A model generated the notes under the pieces. The model did not search any database. It saw only the letters and a program-made list of their open reading frames with translations, and was not told the origin of the DNA. Below are positions 36,422 to 44,062 of a stretch of DNA of 64,000 bases, in pieces; position 1 is the stretch's first letter, and each line of letters starts with the position of its first letter. The stretch is from Butyrivibrio sp. (GTDB taxonomy: Bacteria > Bacillota > Clostridia > Lachnospirales > Lachnospiraceae). The stretch covers positions 62,001-126,000 of the forward strand of contig NZ_JAFRGN010000036.1 in the NCBI RefSeq assembly GCF_017433805.1, in the 5' to 3' direction. The position numbers were made by a program, and so were the translations under genes.

Positions 36422-36458
36422 AAAAATCGGATGCCTTGCAAGCAAGCATCCGATTTTT
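36422..36458. terminator. Bidirectional terminator between pyrI and the CAP lipoprotein gene
   Basis: Thirteen-base arms AAAAATCGGATGC / GCATCCGATTTTT with T-runs on both strands, serving the convergent pyrBI and CAP genes. Confidence 0.88.
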
Positions 36459-36479
36459 ATTATCGTTTCGCACTTCTCA

Positions 36480-37040
36480 TTAATATCCAAACTCCTGTGC
36501 CCAGTACCAACTTCCATCACCTGTCTGGCAAACTGCGATACCAACTGTCTTGTATCCGCCATCCATAATGTTAGCTGCATGAGTTGGTGAATTCATCCAA
36601 GCTGTGTAAACACTGTCAGCCGACTGATACAGCTTAGCAAGATTCTCACCGTACTGAACATTACTATCAACTGTCCAGAAATCTGATCCATTAGGTCTTG
36701 TGTGTGAGAATACTGATGTGATCTCACTAGCACGAACCTGAGCTGCATTTGTAAGAGCATCACTCCATACAAGTGCTGCAAGACCTCTTGCTACTCTCTC
36801 CTGATTCATAAGATTAAATACTGCATAGCAAGCATCGATTGCAGCCTGGCTTGATGCAGCAGATCCAGCAAGTGCAATAGCCTCATCATCGATCCAGATT
36901 TCACCGACGCCTTCATCCATTCCTCTTACAGCAGCCTGATCATCGATAACTGAATCAGCAGATGATGATCCACATGCAACGAAGGTGAATGCTAAAACCA
37001 GCGCCATTGATACTGCAAACACTTTCTTAAACTTTTTCAT
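36480..37040 (-). CDS. CAP-domain (SCP/PR-1-like) lipoprotein
   Basis: A 186-residue secreted protein. The signal peptide ends in a lipobox TFVAC (Cys near residue 23), then a short acidic region and a CAP domain (about 65-186). CAP motifs are LMNQERVARGLAAL, the His in FSHTRPNG, YGENLAKLY and SPTHAANIMDGGY. Bacterial CAP proteins are extracellular and of mostly unknown activity. It lies 235 bp downstream of a sortase gene. Confidence 0.92.
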   Translation of the reverse strand: MKKFKKVFAVSMALVLAFTFVACGSSSADSVIDDQAAVRGMDEGVGEIWIDDEAIALAGSAASSQAAIDACYAVFNLMNQERVARGLAALVWSDALTNAAQVRASEITSVFSHTRPNGSDFWTVDSNVQYGENLAKLYQSADSVYTAWMNSPTHAANIMDGGYKTVGIAVCQTGDGSWYWAQEFGY

Positions 37041-37214
37041 ATTTTAATCTCCTACTTGATTAATCCTAGAGTTAATATAGTAACCCACTTAATCATTTTC
37101 TTATAATAATGGTACCGTAACAAATAACCCAAATCAATAACACAGCGATAGATTTTATGCTTATTTTAGTATATTATTTCACTTTTAATTAACACACTTT
37201 GAAATTATAATTCA

Positions 37215-37232
37215 CATATGATTGATCATATG
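37215..37232. promoter_or_regulatory. Palindrome CATATGAT-TG-ATCATATG upstream of the CAP gene
   Basis: Two 8-bp arms around TG. A minus-strand TATAAT lies just downstream (37204-37209) with no good -35 box, so this may be an activator or repressor site of the CAP gene. Weak evidence. Confidence 0.35.
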
Positions 37233-37275
37233 ATTTATACTATAAAAACAATCCATTTTCGAAATTTGATGCATC

Positions 37276-38055
37276 TTATCTTTCCCATGCTGCGGTCTTG
37301 TACGTGTGTACTACGAACCTCTTGCCGCTTCCAGACTGGCCGCTACAGGTAGATAATGTCAAAAGACTAGGTTTACCCGAGAAGTCAGCATCTGCCGGTC
37401 TTGGATATGCCGAATGTAACTGGATATATTCAAGCAAGTCCTCGTAGGATTCGTCTGTTTCAACAACTTTATAAGCTTCACTTCCTACTTTCGTGATGTA
37501 ATAGCCAAATACACGATACTGGAAAACGTAATCCTTGGTATATACATAAACGTAGGGGTTTTCTTCCAGCAAATGCTCATTACCAGTGGCATACAGCTTT
37601 TTGAGACTTCCGAACATGGATCCATTTCTCATGTTATGTCCAAAAACTATATCATGCATTCCTCTGAACTCTTCATCGCTGAGAACATCTTCAAACAAAC
37701 ATCCAGCCTTATTTACCTGTTTATCAAAGGTGAGATGAATGTATTCGTCTACTGTATTCTCTTTTACCACGGGATAACTGATTTCAAGACAAGGAAAATA
37801 TAGCCATGCAACCACGTCTTCGTTGATTTCCTCAAGCTTATCAAAATCAATCTGAATAAGTGGATAATAAATTACCTGCGCACTATCTTCCTCTTTGGGC
37901 CAGGTGACTGCCATAGACTCAATTTCTTCATACTCGTCGTCAGCCACGGCATATTCTTTTTGATCATCATAGATTCTGACTGCTTCATACACGATTATGC
38001 CAAGGCATAGTATGATAGCCAGAATTCGCAAGACTTTTAAGACAGTTTTATTCAT
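37276..38055 (-). CDS. srtB: Class B sortase
   Basis: The ATG at 38055 follows GAGGGGAAG and gives 259 residues. One N-terminal membrane segment (about residues 7-27) anchors the enzyme. The catalytic His is in FGHNMRNGSMFGSL, Cys in LTLSTC and Arg in GKRFVVHT, the full sortase B triad. It should attach surface proteins to peptidoglycan. No substrate gene with a clear sorting signal lies nearby. Confidence 0.94.
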   Translation of the reverse strand: MNKTVLKVLRILAIILCLGIIVYEAVRIYDDQKEYAVADDEYEEIESMAVTWPKEEDSAQVIYYPLIQIDFDKLEEINEDVVAWLYFPCLEISYPVVKENTVDEYIHLTFDKQVNKAGCLFEDVLSDEEFRGMHDIVFGHNMRNGSMFGSLKKLYATGNEHLLEENPYVYVYTKDYVFQYRVFGYYITKVGSEAYKVVETDESYEDLLEYIQLHSAYPRPADADFSGKPSLLTLSTCSGQSGSGKRFVVHTYKTAAWER

Positions 38056-38131
38056 AATCTTCCCCTCTAAGATCAAATCTTGAAATCGTTAATATTATAT
38101 CAATAATATGTATACGATTCATAAATTAATA

Positions 38132-38160
38132 TTATCACTTATTCACACATGCTGTATACT
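38132..38160 (+). promoter_or_regulatory. Probable promoter of the CPBP-dinB pair
   Basis: TTATCA (38132-38137), a 17-nt spacer, TATACT (38155-38160), 33 nt before the CPBP start. Confidence 0.45.
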
Positions 38161-38193
38161 AAACTTGTATGAAATTAAAGGAGGGGACCTAAA

Positions 38194-39108
38194 ATGGAAG
38201 AAAAACAGAGCATCTTCAAAAAAATCCACACAGATAGATTCAGATGGAATGATTTCTTTATCATTCCAATGTTCCTCACATATATAATGATCATCGCAGG
38301 TGAAGTCCTTGGGCAGCTCATAATAGGGCTTTTGTTCGGAAATGCCATTGCAAAGGATGAAACAGGCTTTTTAGAGATTACAACCATGTACTTACTTTTC
38401 ATTGGTATGTGGATCATTACCTTGTTATGTATAGTTGTTTCCAAGGGAAATAGACCTGTTCTCAAGGCTCTTTGGACTGCACCCAAGGGAAATAACGTTA
38501 AGTATTTATTACTTGGATTGTTAATTGGCTTTGTAACTAACATGATCTGCGCTATCACAGCAATGATCAACAAAGATATCAGTATTTACTATGATTCATT
38601 TCCATTTCTTCAGCTGGTAATCATATTCATAGCTGTGTTTATTCAGTCATCTGCCGAAGAACTGGTTTGCAGAGGTTTCCTGTATTACAGGCTCAGACGA
38701 GGCTACAGACATCCAGCAGTTGCAATAGTATTAAACGCCCTCTTATTTGCCTCTATACACGTTGGCAATCCTGGTGTTAGCAATCTAGCCCTTCTCGACA
38801 TTTTTATCACAGGAATTTTCTTCTCACTGATGGTTTATTATCTGGACAGCATCTGGTGTGCGATGGCAGCTCACGCAGCATGGAACTACACTCAGAACAT
38901 TATCCTTGGCCTTCCTAACAGCGGTATAGTTTCTCCATTTTCAATTTTCAAGCTTGATGCTGCTTCGGCCACAGATTCTTTTGCCTACAGTGTAGCCTTC
39001 GGACTTGAAGGAACTATCCTTTCAACTGTTGTAATGGCTGCTGGCTGCGTGGTACTATACGTATTATTCCACAATAAAGAAGTAAAGGCTTATGACCCCT
39101 GGAACTAA
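38194..39108 (+). CDS. CPBP family intramembrane metalloprotease
   Basis: A 304-residue membrane protein with about eight segments. The Abi/CAAX protease motifs are present: EELVCRGFLYYRLRR, the His in LLFASIHVGN and HAAWNYTQN. Members include prenyl-protein endopeptidases and bacteriocin self-immunity proteins. No bacteriocin gene is seen here. AAAGGAGGGG lies before the ATG. Its last 17 bp overlap the next gene. Confidence 0.93.
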   Translation: MEEKQSIFKKIHTDRFRWNDFFIIPMFLTYIMIIAGEVLGQLIIGLLFGNAIAKDETGFLEITTMYLLFIGMWIITLLCIVVSKGNRPVLKALWTAPKGNNVKYLLLGLLIGFVTNMICAITAMINKDISIYYDSFPFLQLVIIFIAVFIQSSAEELVCRGFLYYRLRRGYRHPAVAIVLNALLFASIHVGNPGVSNLALLDIFITGIFFSLMVYYLDSIWCAMAAHAAWNYTQNIILGLPNSGIVSPFSIFKLDAASATDSFAYSVAFGLEGTILSTVVMAAGCVVLYVLFHNKEVKAYDPWN

Positions 39109-40432
39109 TTTTGCTGATTCTTACACAAACATCATATTTCACATAGACGTTAATTCTGCATTTCTATCCTGGTCTGCGGTAAAAAAGCTTAAGGATGAGC
39201 CAGGCAGTATTGACCTGCGCACAGTTCCTTCTGCTGTTGGCGGCGATGTCAAAAGCCGCCACGGTATCATTACCGCCAAATCTATCCCAGCTAAAAAATA
39301 TGGAATTGTAACTGGAGAGCCCGTTGTTAAGGCTCTCCAGAAATGTCCTGATCTGATTCTCATCCCAGGCGACTTTAATACCTACAGAGAATATTCCAGA
39401 GCTTTCATTGAGATAATCAGCAAGTACTCTCCTGTGGTTCAGCAGGTCTCAATAGATGAGGCCTATATCGACATGTCCGGCTCCAGAAATCTTTTTGCAT
39501 ATTCGGAAACAGACGAATATCCATTTCCACTTAATGTAGCCAAAATGATCCGGGATGAAATCAGAAACACCCTAGGTTTTACTGTTAACATTGGCATTTC
39601 CTGTAATAAGCTCCTTGCCAAAATGGCAAGCGATTTCCAAAAGCCTGACAGGACACATACTCTTTTCCCAGAAGAAATCGAGACCAAAATGTGGCCTCTT
39701 CCAATAGGTGACCTCTATGGTTGTGGCAAATCAACAGCATCAAGGCTCATGTCAGTAGGCATCAGGACTATCGGCGATGCAGCAACTTCCGATCCTGAGT
39801 TTCTATATTCAATTCTTGGAGAAAATGGCGGTGGATACATCTATGCGAGTGCCAACGGCTATGGCAACACCGAAGTCAGTGAGCACTACGAGGATGCCAA
39901 GAGTTATTCCAACGAAACTACTCTCTCTTCTGATCTGACTGCCGATTCCTACGATAAAGAAATCGTACCAGTTCTCAAACATCTGTCGGCCAGTGTTTCA
40001 AGAAGGCTTAAAAGAGATCATGTATATGGCCAGACAGTAACTGTCAGCGTCAAAACTGGTAACTTCAAGCGCCACTCATGCCAGATGAAGGGCTCTGACC
40101 TGATTGATGATGAGAATACCATATATGAATATGCCAAAATCCTAGCAGATAAGCTCCTGCTTGGAGATGATGGTCTATTTATCCGAGGCGAAGTTGTGAG
40201 ACTTGTGGGCGTTGGAGTATCCAAGATTGACGATGGTTCCTACAGACAGCTTAGTTTGTTTGATGTCATGAGTAAAGAACAGGGCACATCCAGGAACATC
40301 CAGCCTGATAAAAATGTAAATGAAGAATTTGAAAAGAAAATTGAAAAGCAGAAAAAACTGGACAAGATGTCCGAAGCAATAGATTCCCGCTACGGGAAAG
40401 GAACCATATTTAAAGGGAGCAACCTCAAATAA
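39092..40432 (+). CDS. dinB: DNA polymerase IV (Y family)
   Basis: A 446-residue translesion polymerase. The palm motifs DVNSAFLSW (first metal Asp) and SIDEAYIDM (catalytic Asp-Glu), the finger motif ISCNKLLAKMASDFQKP and a helix-hairpin-helix thumb region are visible, with a little-finger domain from about residue 250. The start lies within the CPBP gene, suggesting translational coupling. The C-terminal tail is Lys/Glu-rich. I see no clear beta-clamp peptide beyond QLSLFD (about residue 390), which fits that role. Confidence 0.96.
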   Translation: MTPGTNFADSYTNIIFHIDVNSAFLSWSAVKKLKDEPGSIDLRTVPSAVGGDVKSRHGIITAKSIPAKKYGIVTGEPVVKALQKCPDLILIPGDFNTYREYSRAFIEIISKYSPVVQQVSIDEAYIDMSGSRNLFAYSETDEYPFPLNVAKMIRDEIRNTLGFTVNIGISCNKLLAKMASDFQKPDRTHTLFPEEIETKMWPLPIGDLYGCGKSTASRLMSVGIRTIGDAATSDPEFLYSILGENGGGYIYASANGYGNTEVSEHYEDAKSYSNETTLSSDLTADSYDKEIVPVLKHLSASVSRRLKRDHVYGQTVTVSVKTGNFKRHSCQMKGSDLIDDENTIYEYAKILADKLLLGDDGLFIRGEVVRLVGVGVSKIDDGSYRQLSLFDVMSKEQGTSRNIQPDKNVNEEFEKKIEKQKKLDKMSEAIDSRYGKGTIFKGSNLK

Positions 40433-40456
40433 TTCAAGGTTTGCTCCCTTTTATCA
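40412..40456 (+). terminator. Terminator overlapping the dinB stop
   Basis: AAAGGGAGCAACCT / AGGTTTGCTCCCTTT arms (40412-40425 and 40437-40451) with a T-rich tail. The left arm encodes the last dinB codons. It may also work for the convergent gene at 40458. Confidence 0.75.
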
Positions 40457-40457
40457 T

Positions 40458-42938
40458 CTATTTTTCAGCACCTGCTGGCCTTAAATCTCCGTACTCTTTT
40501 TGGAGCTTTCTAAGGATCTTCACAAGGGTTGTTTCTTCATCAAAAAGATATACATAGCCGTGAAGTGACTGGGCTTTCTGCCTAAGAGTCTTGCAGTGGT
40601 TCCAGACAAAAATCGCTGCTTTACCTTTTCCGTTTCTGGCTTCCTGAATAAGGTTTGCTCCTGCACTGTTACCATCAAAAGCAACAACCATGGACGGACG
40701 TCTTTCAAAAATCTCGTAGTTAAAACTCTTATATATTCCCATTCCTTCAGCTTCAGTTGATACTCTGATGATCACACCAGCTTTTTGAAGCTTTTCAATT
40801 TCCTTAGGACTAATCAGTGCCGGAACAACCGCATATATCCTGAAGTTCTTTTTGTTATGTTCTATCAGGTATTTCTCGTACCCTCCAAGCTTATGTCCTA
40901 TTACAAAACATACTTCATCAGGATTAAGGAACTTAAGAAGTTCATCAAGCTGCCTGATTGCTGCATCTGTCATCCTTGTAGCTCTGTTTTCTGTATTAAA
41001 GCTTCCGCCCATGAGAATAATCGGGAAACGGTCCCAGGTTATTTCTGAGATCTGGTCTTTAAGCTCTGCATTAGCATCAAGACGGATTTCTGCTTTCTTA
41101 CTGGTTCTTGAAACCTTAACAGTCTGCATCTTTTCAAGAAGTACATCCTCCATGTCTCTGCCATTTAAAAGCTTGGCAAAGGATGCCTTCTTATCGGAGT
41201 AGGCCTGTCTACTCTTTTCTATACTGGTGCTCTCTGTCTCCTTCATAAGGCGAAGATCATTCTCAGACAGATTAAGGAGTTTTTCCAAAGATAGCTGCTC
41301 ATCCAGGGAAGTAGTACCATAGAGAGCTGCTCCATCAGTTCCCTCTACGCACTTGATTCCATGCTTCAAATACTCTTTAAGCGGATGCTTATCAAGAGAA
41401 TTCAGGTTATTGAGTCTTACATTACTGGTTATCTGGAACTCCAGAACAACGTTATTCTCTTTTAACTCTTTGAGAACTTCTCTTCCCTTCTGTGATTTAA
41501 GCGAATAGGTGTAAAGGCCGTGACCAAGCCTTATTCTAGGCATCGGCTGTCCCTTTGAAAGAGAATCTCTAACACACTGTATTGAATGAGCTATATTGTC
41601 CCTAAGGCTGTCATTTTCGCCAGCATGAACTCTGATAACAAAGGTCGGATCCTTGGCGGCTATCTTGGCAAGCTCTTTAAATACAGGCTTGAGCACGATG
41701 ATATCATTGATCTCTTCTCCTACAAAGTCGCAGCCTGCCACATATGGGTCAAGGGATGTAGCCTTCAAAACCTCAAGGTTCTGTTCCAGATAGTTCTCAG
41801 GAGTAACAGCATCCTTGATGATTGTAAGAGGAATCCTCCGCATAGCTGCAAGAAATCTGATCATAACTCCAGTTTCCCTGTAGATAGCAGGCATTACCTC
41901 ATGAACCTGTCTGAGCATTTCAATAGACTCATACTTTTTAACCAGGGTTGTATCGCTGATTTCAGCGTATTCAACACCCTGTTTCTTATAATTTCTAGCA
42001 ATCCAAAGGAGCTTATCCTGGAAAATAGTGTTATTTGTGTAATCTGGATTTTCCTTATCCTTCAGCATCTGCTTGAGGGTACTCTGTACATCTCTGTCAG
42101 GAATCTGGGATACGTTGTTAAACGGAATCTTCTCCTCACTCTCTTTTCCCTTGGCAAAGACATAGCGATATAGATACACCTTCTCAAGATTGGTAAAGAC
42201 GGCCTGACCATCCCTGATAATTCCAAGTGAGCCACGTATCTTAACAATATTGAGCTCGGCATTATCAAGATTATTAAGGATAAGGTCAGCAAAGTTGATA
42301 AAGGTATTATCGTTGATCTTTCTGTCCAGATATTTGCCCTTAAGGTCGGAAGTCACAAACTGTCTTGCAACCTTTTCTCTCTGGGCATTTACCTTGATCC
42401 ACTGCTCTGGTGTGAGCTCCAGCTCAAGCTTTTTGACATAATATAACGGGTAACGAATCTGATGGTAGATTCCAAGTGCGATCAGCACATCTGCCGGCAG
42501 ATTGCCGTTCATGTGGGTATGCAGATCAGCTCTGAATTTGAGCTCTTTGGGAATATAGGTCTTGAAAAGAGTCTTGGACATATCTAGCTGATAGTCCTTG
42601 GTCTGACTCATAAGTGTCTTGGCAATAGCTGGGACCAGAGCCTTGGTCGTGACTCTTCCGTCAGGATAAATGGTGGCAACCTCCACATCTCCCAGCTTGA
42701 AAAGATATATTTCTTCGCAGTTAGCATTTATATAGCATGGAACCTCGCCCTTTATGATGAACTTGCCGTCCGTATCCTGCGACAGAGGCAGTTTGCAGGT
42801 TCTAGCCAGATTGCTTATAAGATTTCCAGAGTGATGATTAGGAGTTGCCAGGACGTAAAAGAGCTTATCCAGATCCTTGTACAGATTCACAACAATATCT
42901 TTTTCATTATCCAAAAAGAAAAATGTAAAGTATGTCAT
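40458..42938 (-). CDS. Adenosine-deaminase-like protein with C-terminal Rossmann (DprA/SLOG-like) domain
   Basis: An 826-residue cytoplasmic protein, over twice the size of ordinary adenosine deaminases. Residues 1-130 form an unrecognised N-terminal domain. The amidohydrolase barrel (about 135-600) has HTH (H140, H142), HAGE (H438, E441), LGHG (H473) and TSN; the usual Asp-Asp pair reads TDG (D535, G536). A large insertion sits at about 200-320. Residues 638-826 look like a nucleotide-binding Rossmann domain: MGGSFNTENRATR (643-655), then FDGNSAGANLIQEA (754-767) as in DprA/SLOG proteins. GAGAGG precedes the ATG. It is transcribed alone or with rluA. Purine or nucleotide deamination is likely, but the substrate is unknown. 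Confidence 0.8.
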   Translation of the reverse strand: MTYFTFFFLDNEKDIVVNLYKDLDKLFYVLATPNHHSGNLISNLARTCKLPLSQDTDGKFIIKGEVPCYINANCEEIYLFKLGDVEVATIYPDGRVTTKALVPAIAKTLMSQTKDYQLDMSKTLFKTYIPKELKFRADLHTHMNGNLPADVLIALGIYHQIRYPLYYVKKLELELTPEQWIKVNAQREKVARQFVTSDLKGKYLDRKINDNTFINFADLILNNLDNAELNIVKIRGSLGIIRDGQAVFTNLEKVYLYRYVFAKGKESEEKIPFNNVSQIPDRDVQSTLKQMLKDKENPDYTNNTIFQDKLLWIARNYKKQGVEYAEISDTTLVKKYESIEMLRQVHEVMPAIYRETGVMIRFLAAMRRIPLTIIKDAVTPENYLEQNLEVLKATSLDPYVAGCDFVGEEINDIIVLKPVFKELAKIAAKDPTFVIRVHAGENDSLRDNIAHSIQCVRDSLSKGQPMPRIRLGHGLYTYSLKSQKGREVLKELKENNVVLEFQITSNVRLNNLNSLDKHPLKEYLKHGIKCVEGTDGAALYGTTSLDEQLSLEKLLNLSENDLRLMKETESTSIEKSRQAYSDKKASFAKLLNGRDMEDVLLEKMQTVKVSRTSKKAEIRLDANAELKDQISEITWDRFPIILMGGSFNTENRATRMTDAAIRQLDELLKFLNPDEVCFVIGHKLGGYEKYLIEHNKKNFRIYAVVPALISPKEIEKLQKAGVIIRVSTEAEGMGIYKSFNYEIFERRPSMVVAFDGNSAGANLIQEARNGKGKAAIFVWNHCKTLRQKAQSLHGYVYLFDEETTLVKILRKLQKEYGDLRPAGAEK

Positions 42939-42992
42939 CAGTATTCCTCTCTGTAATCATTTGTGACTGTTGCAATATACTCATATAGCATA

Positions 42993-44021
42993 TCAATTAT
43001 CATCAAGTAATCTTCTCATATCTTGTGGTAAATCAGCTTTGATTTTAATCCTCTCACCTGATATAGGCTGATCCAGCTCAATGTAACCAGCGTGCAGAGC
43101 AGCTCTCGTCATCTCGTGGTTATCAGGTATCTCTTTGCCGTAGAAATTATCCCCAAGAAGCGGATGTCCAAGATGCGCCATGTGAACACGAATCTGGTGG
43201 GTTCTTCCTGTATCCAGCTGAAGTCTCACAAGTGCATAATCTTCAAACTGTTTCTCCACCTTGTAGTGAGTTATTGCTTCTTTTCCATCAGGATGAACCT
43301 CTCTTATCATGCGCTCATCAGGCCTTCTGCGTATAGGTGCATTAACTGTCCCCTGCGGCTGTTCAAACACGCCACTGCAAATAGCCAGGTATTCCTTGCG
43401 CCTTGACATGTTCTCTTTTTGCCCTGCTAAAAGAGCTGCTGCATGCCTGTTTTTGGCAAAGATGACAAGACCGGAAGTCTCACGGTCAAGTCTTCCAACA
43501 GTTCTAATAACATGGTTCTGACCTGATTTAATGTAATAGCCGGCAAGGTAGTTACTAAGTGAATCCTTGTAATGAGCATAGGATGGGTGCACCACCATAT
43601 CTCCAGGCTTGTTGATGATTATTAGATCCTCATCCTCATACACTATATCAAGAGGTCCATCGGCTGGAACAATATCTCCTGCGTTATCATTGTCTTCATA
43701 GACTCTGACAATCAGCTCATCGTCAGGATTCAGCTTATCTATGAGCCTAATTGGAGCCATTTTTTCTTTTAACAACGAGTGTTCCTCAACACCATTACAA
43801 TCCAATTGTTCTAAATTATGGCGAATGCACATCACTCCGTCATCAAACTGCTTGCATCTTGATATCTCGCGGCTTGAAAGCTTCATGATCTCACGCATTA
43901 TATCGCCTGCCATTACAGCATCATCATTATCTGTCTTCTTTTTATCTGTGCTGACACTTGTAATTCTGTCCTTATCAGTCACCTTGTACGTATATCGTAG
44001 TTCTCTATAACCAGATTCCAT
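42993..44021 (-). CDS. RluA family pseudouridine synthase
   Basis: A 342-residue enzyme. The catalytic Asp is in GRLDRETSGLVIFA. Before it lies VYEDEDLIIINKPGDMVVHPS, and after it LDTGRTHQIRVHMAHLGHPLLGDNFYG, all signatures of RluA/C/D. An N-terminal region of about 110 residues could be a degenerate S4-like domain. It isomerises uridines in rRNA or tRNA; the site cannot be told. The ribosome binding site is weak. It lies 54 bp upstream of the deaminase-like gene. Confidence 0.93.
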   Translation of the reverse strand: MESGYRELRYTYKVTDKDRITSVSTDKKKTDNDDAVMAGDIMREIMKLSSREISRCKQFDDGVMCIRHNLEQLDCNGVEEHSLLKEKMAPIRLIDKLNPDDELIVRVYEDNDNAGDIVPADGPLDIVYEDEDLIIINKPGDMVVHPSYAHYKDSLSNYLAGYYIKSGQNHVIRTVGRLDRETSGLVIFAKNRHAAALLAGQKENMSRRKEYLAICSGVFEQPQGTVNAPIRRRPDERMIREVHPDGKEAITHYKVEKQFEDYALVRLQLDTGRTHQIRVHMAHLGHPLLGDNFYGKEIPDNHEMTRAALHAGYIELDQPISGERIKIKADLPQDMRRLLDDN

Positions 44022-44062
44022 TTCTACAATCTTTCTATTCGTATTTCATATATCATTCTAGC

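Noticed and set aside
40458-42938. RADAR phage-defence locus
   Set aside because: Only an RdrB-like domain is suggested. No RdrA-type ATPase or membrane accessory gene is adjacent, and the C-terminal Rossmann domain is not part of that system as I know it.
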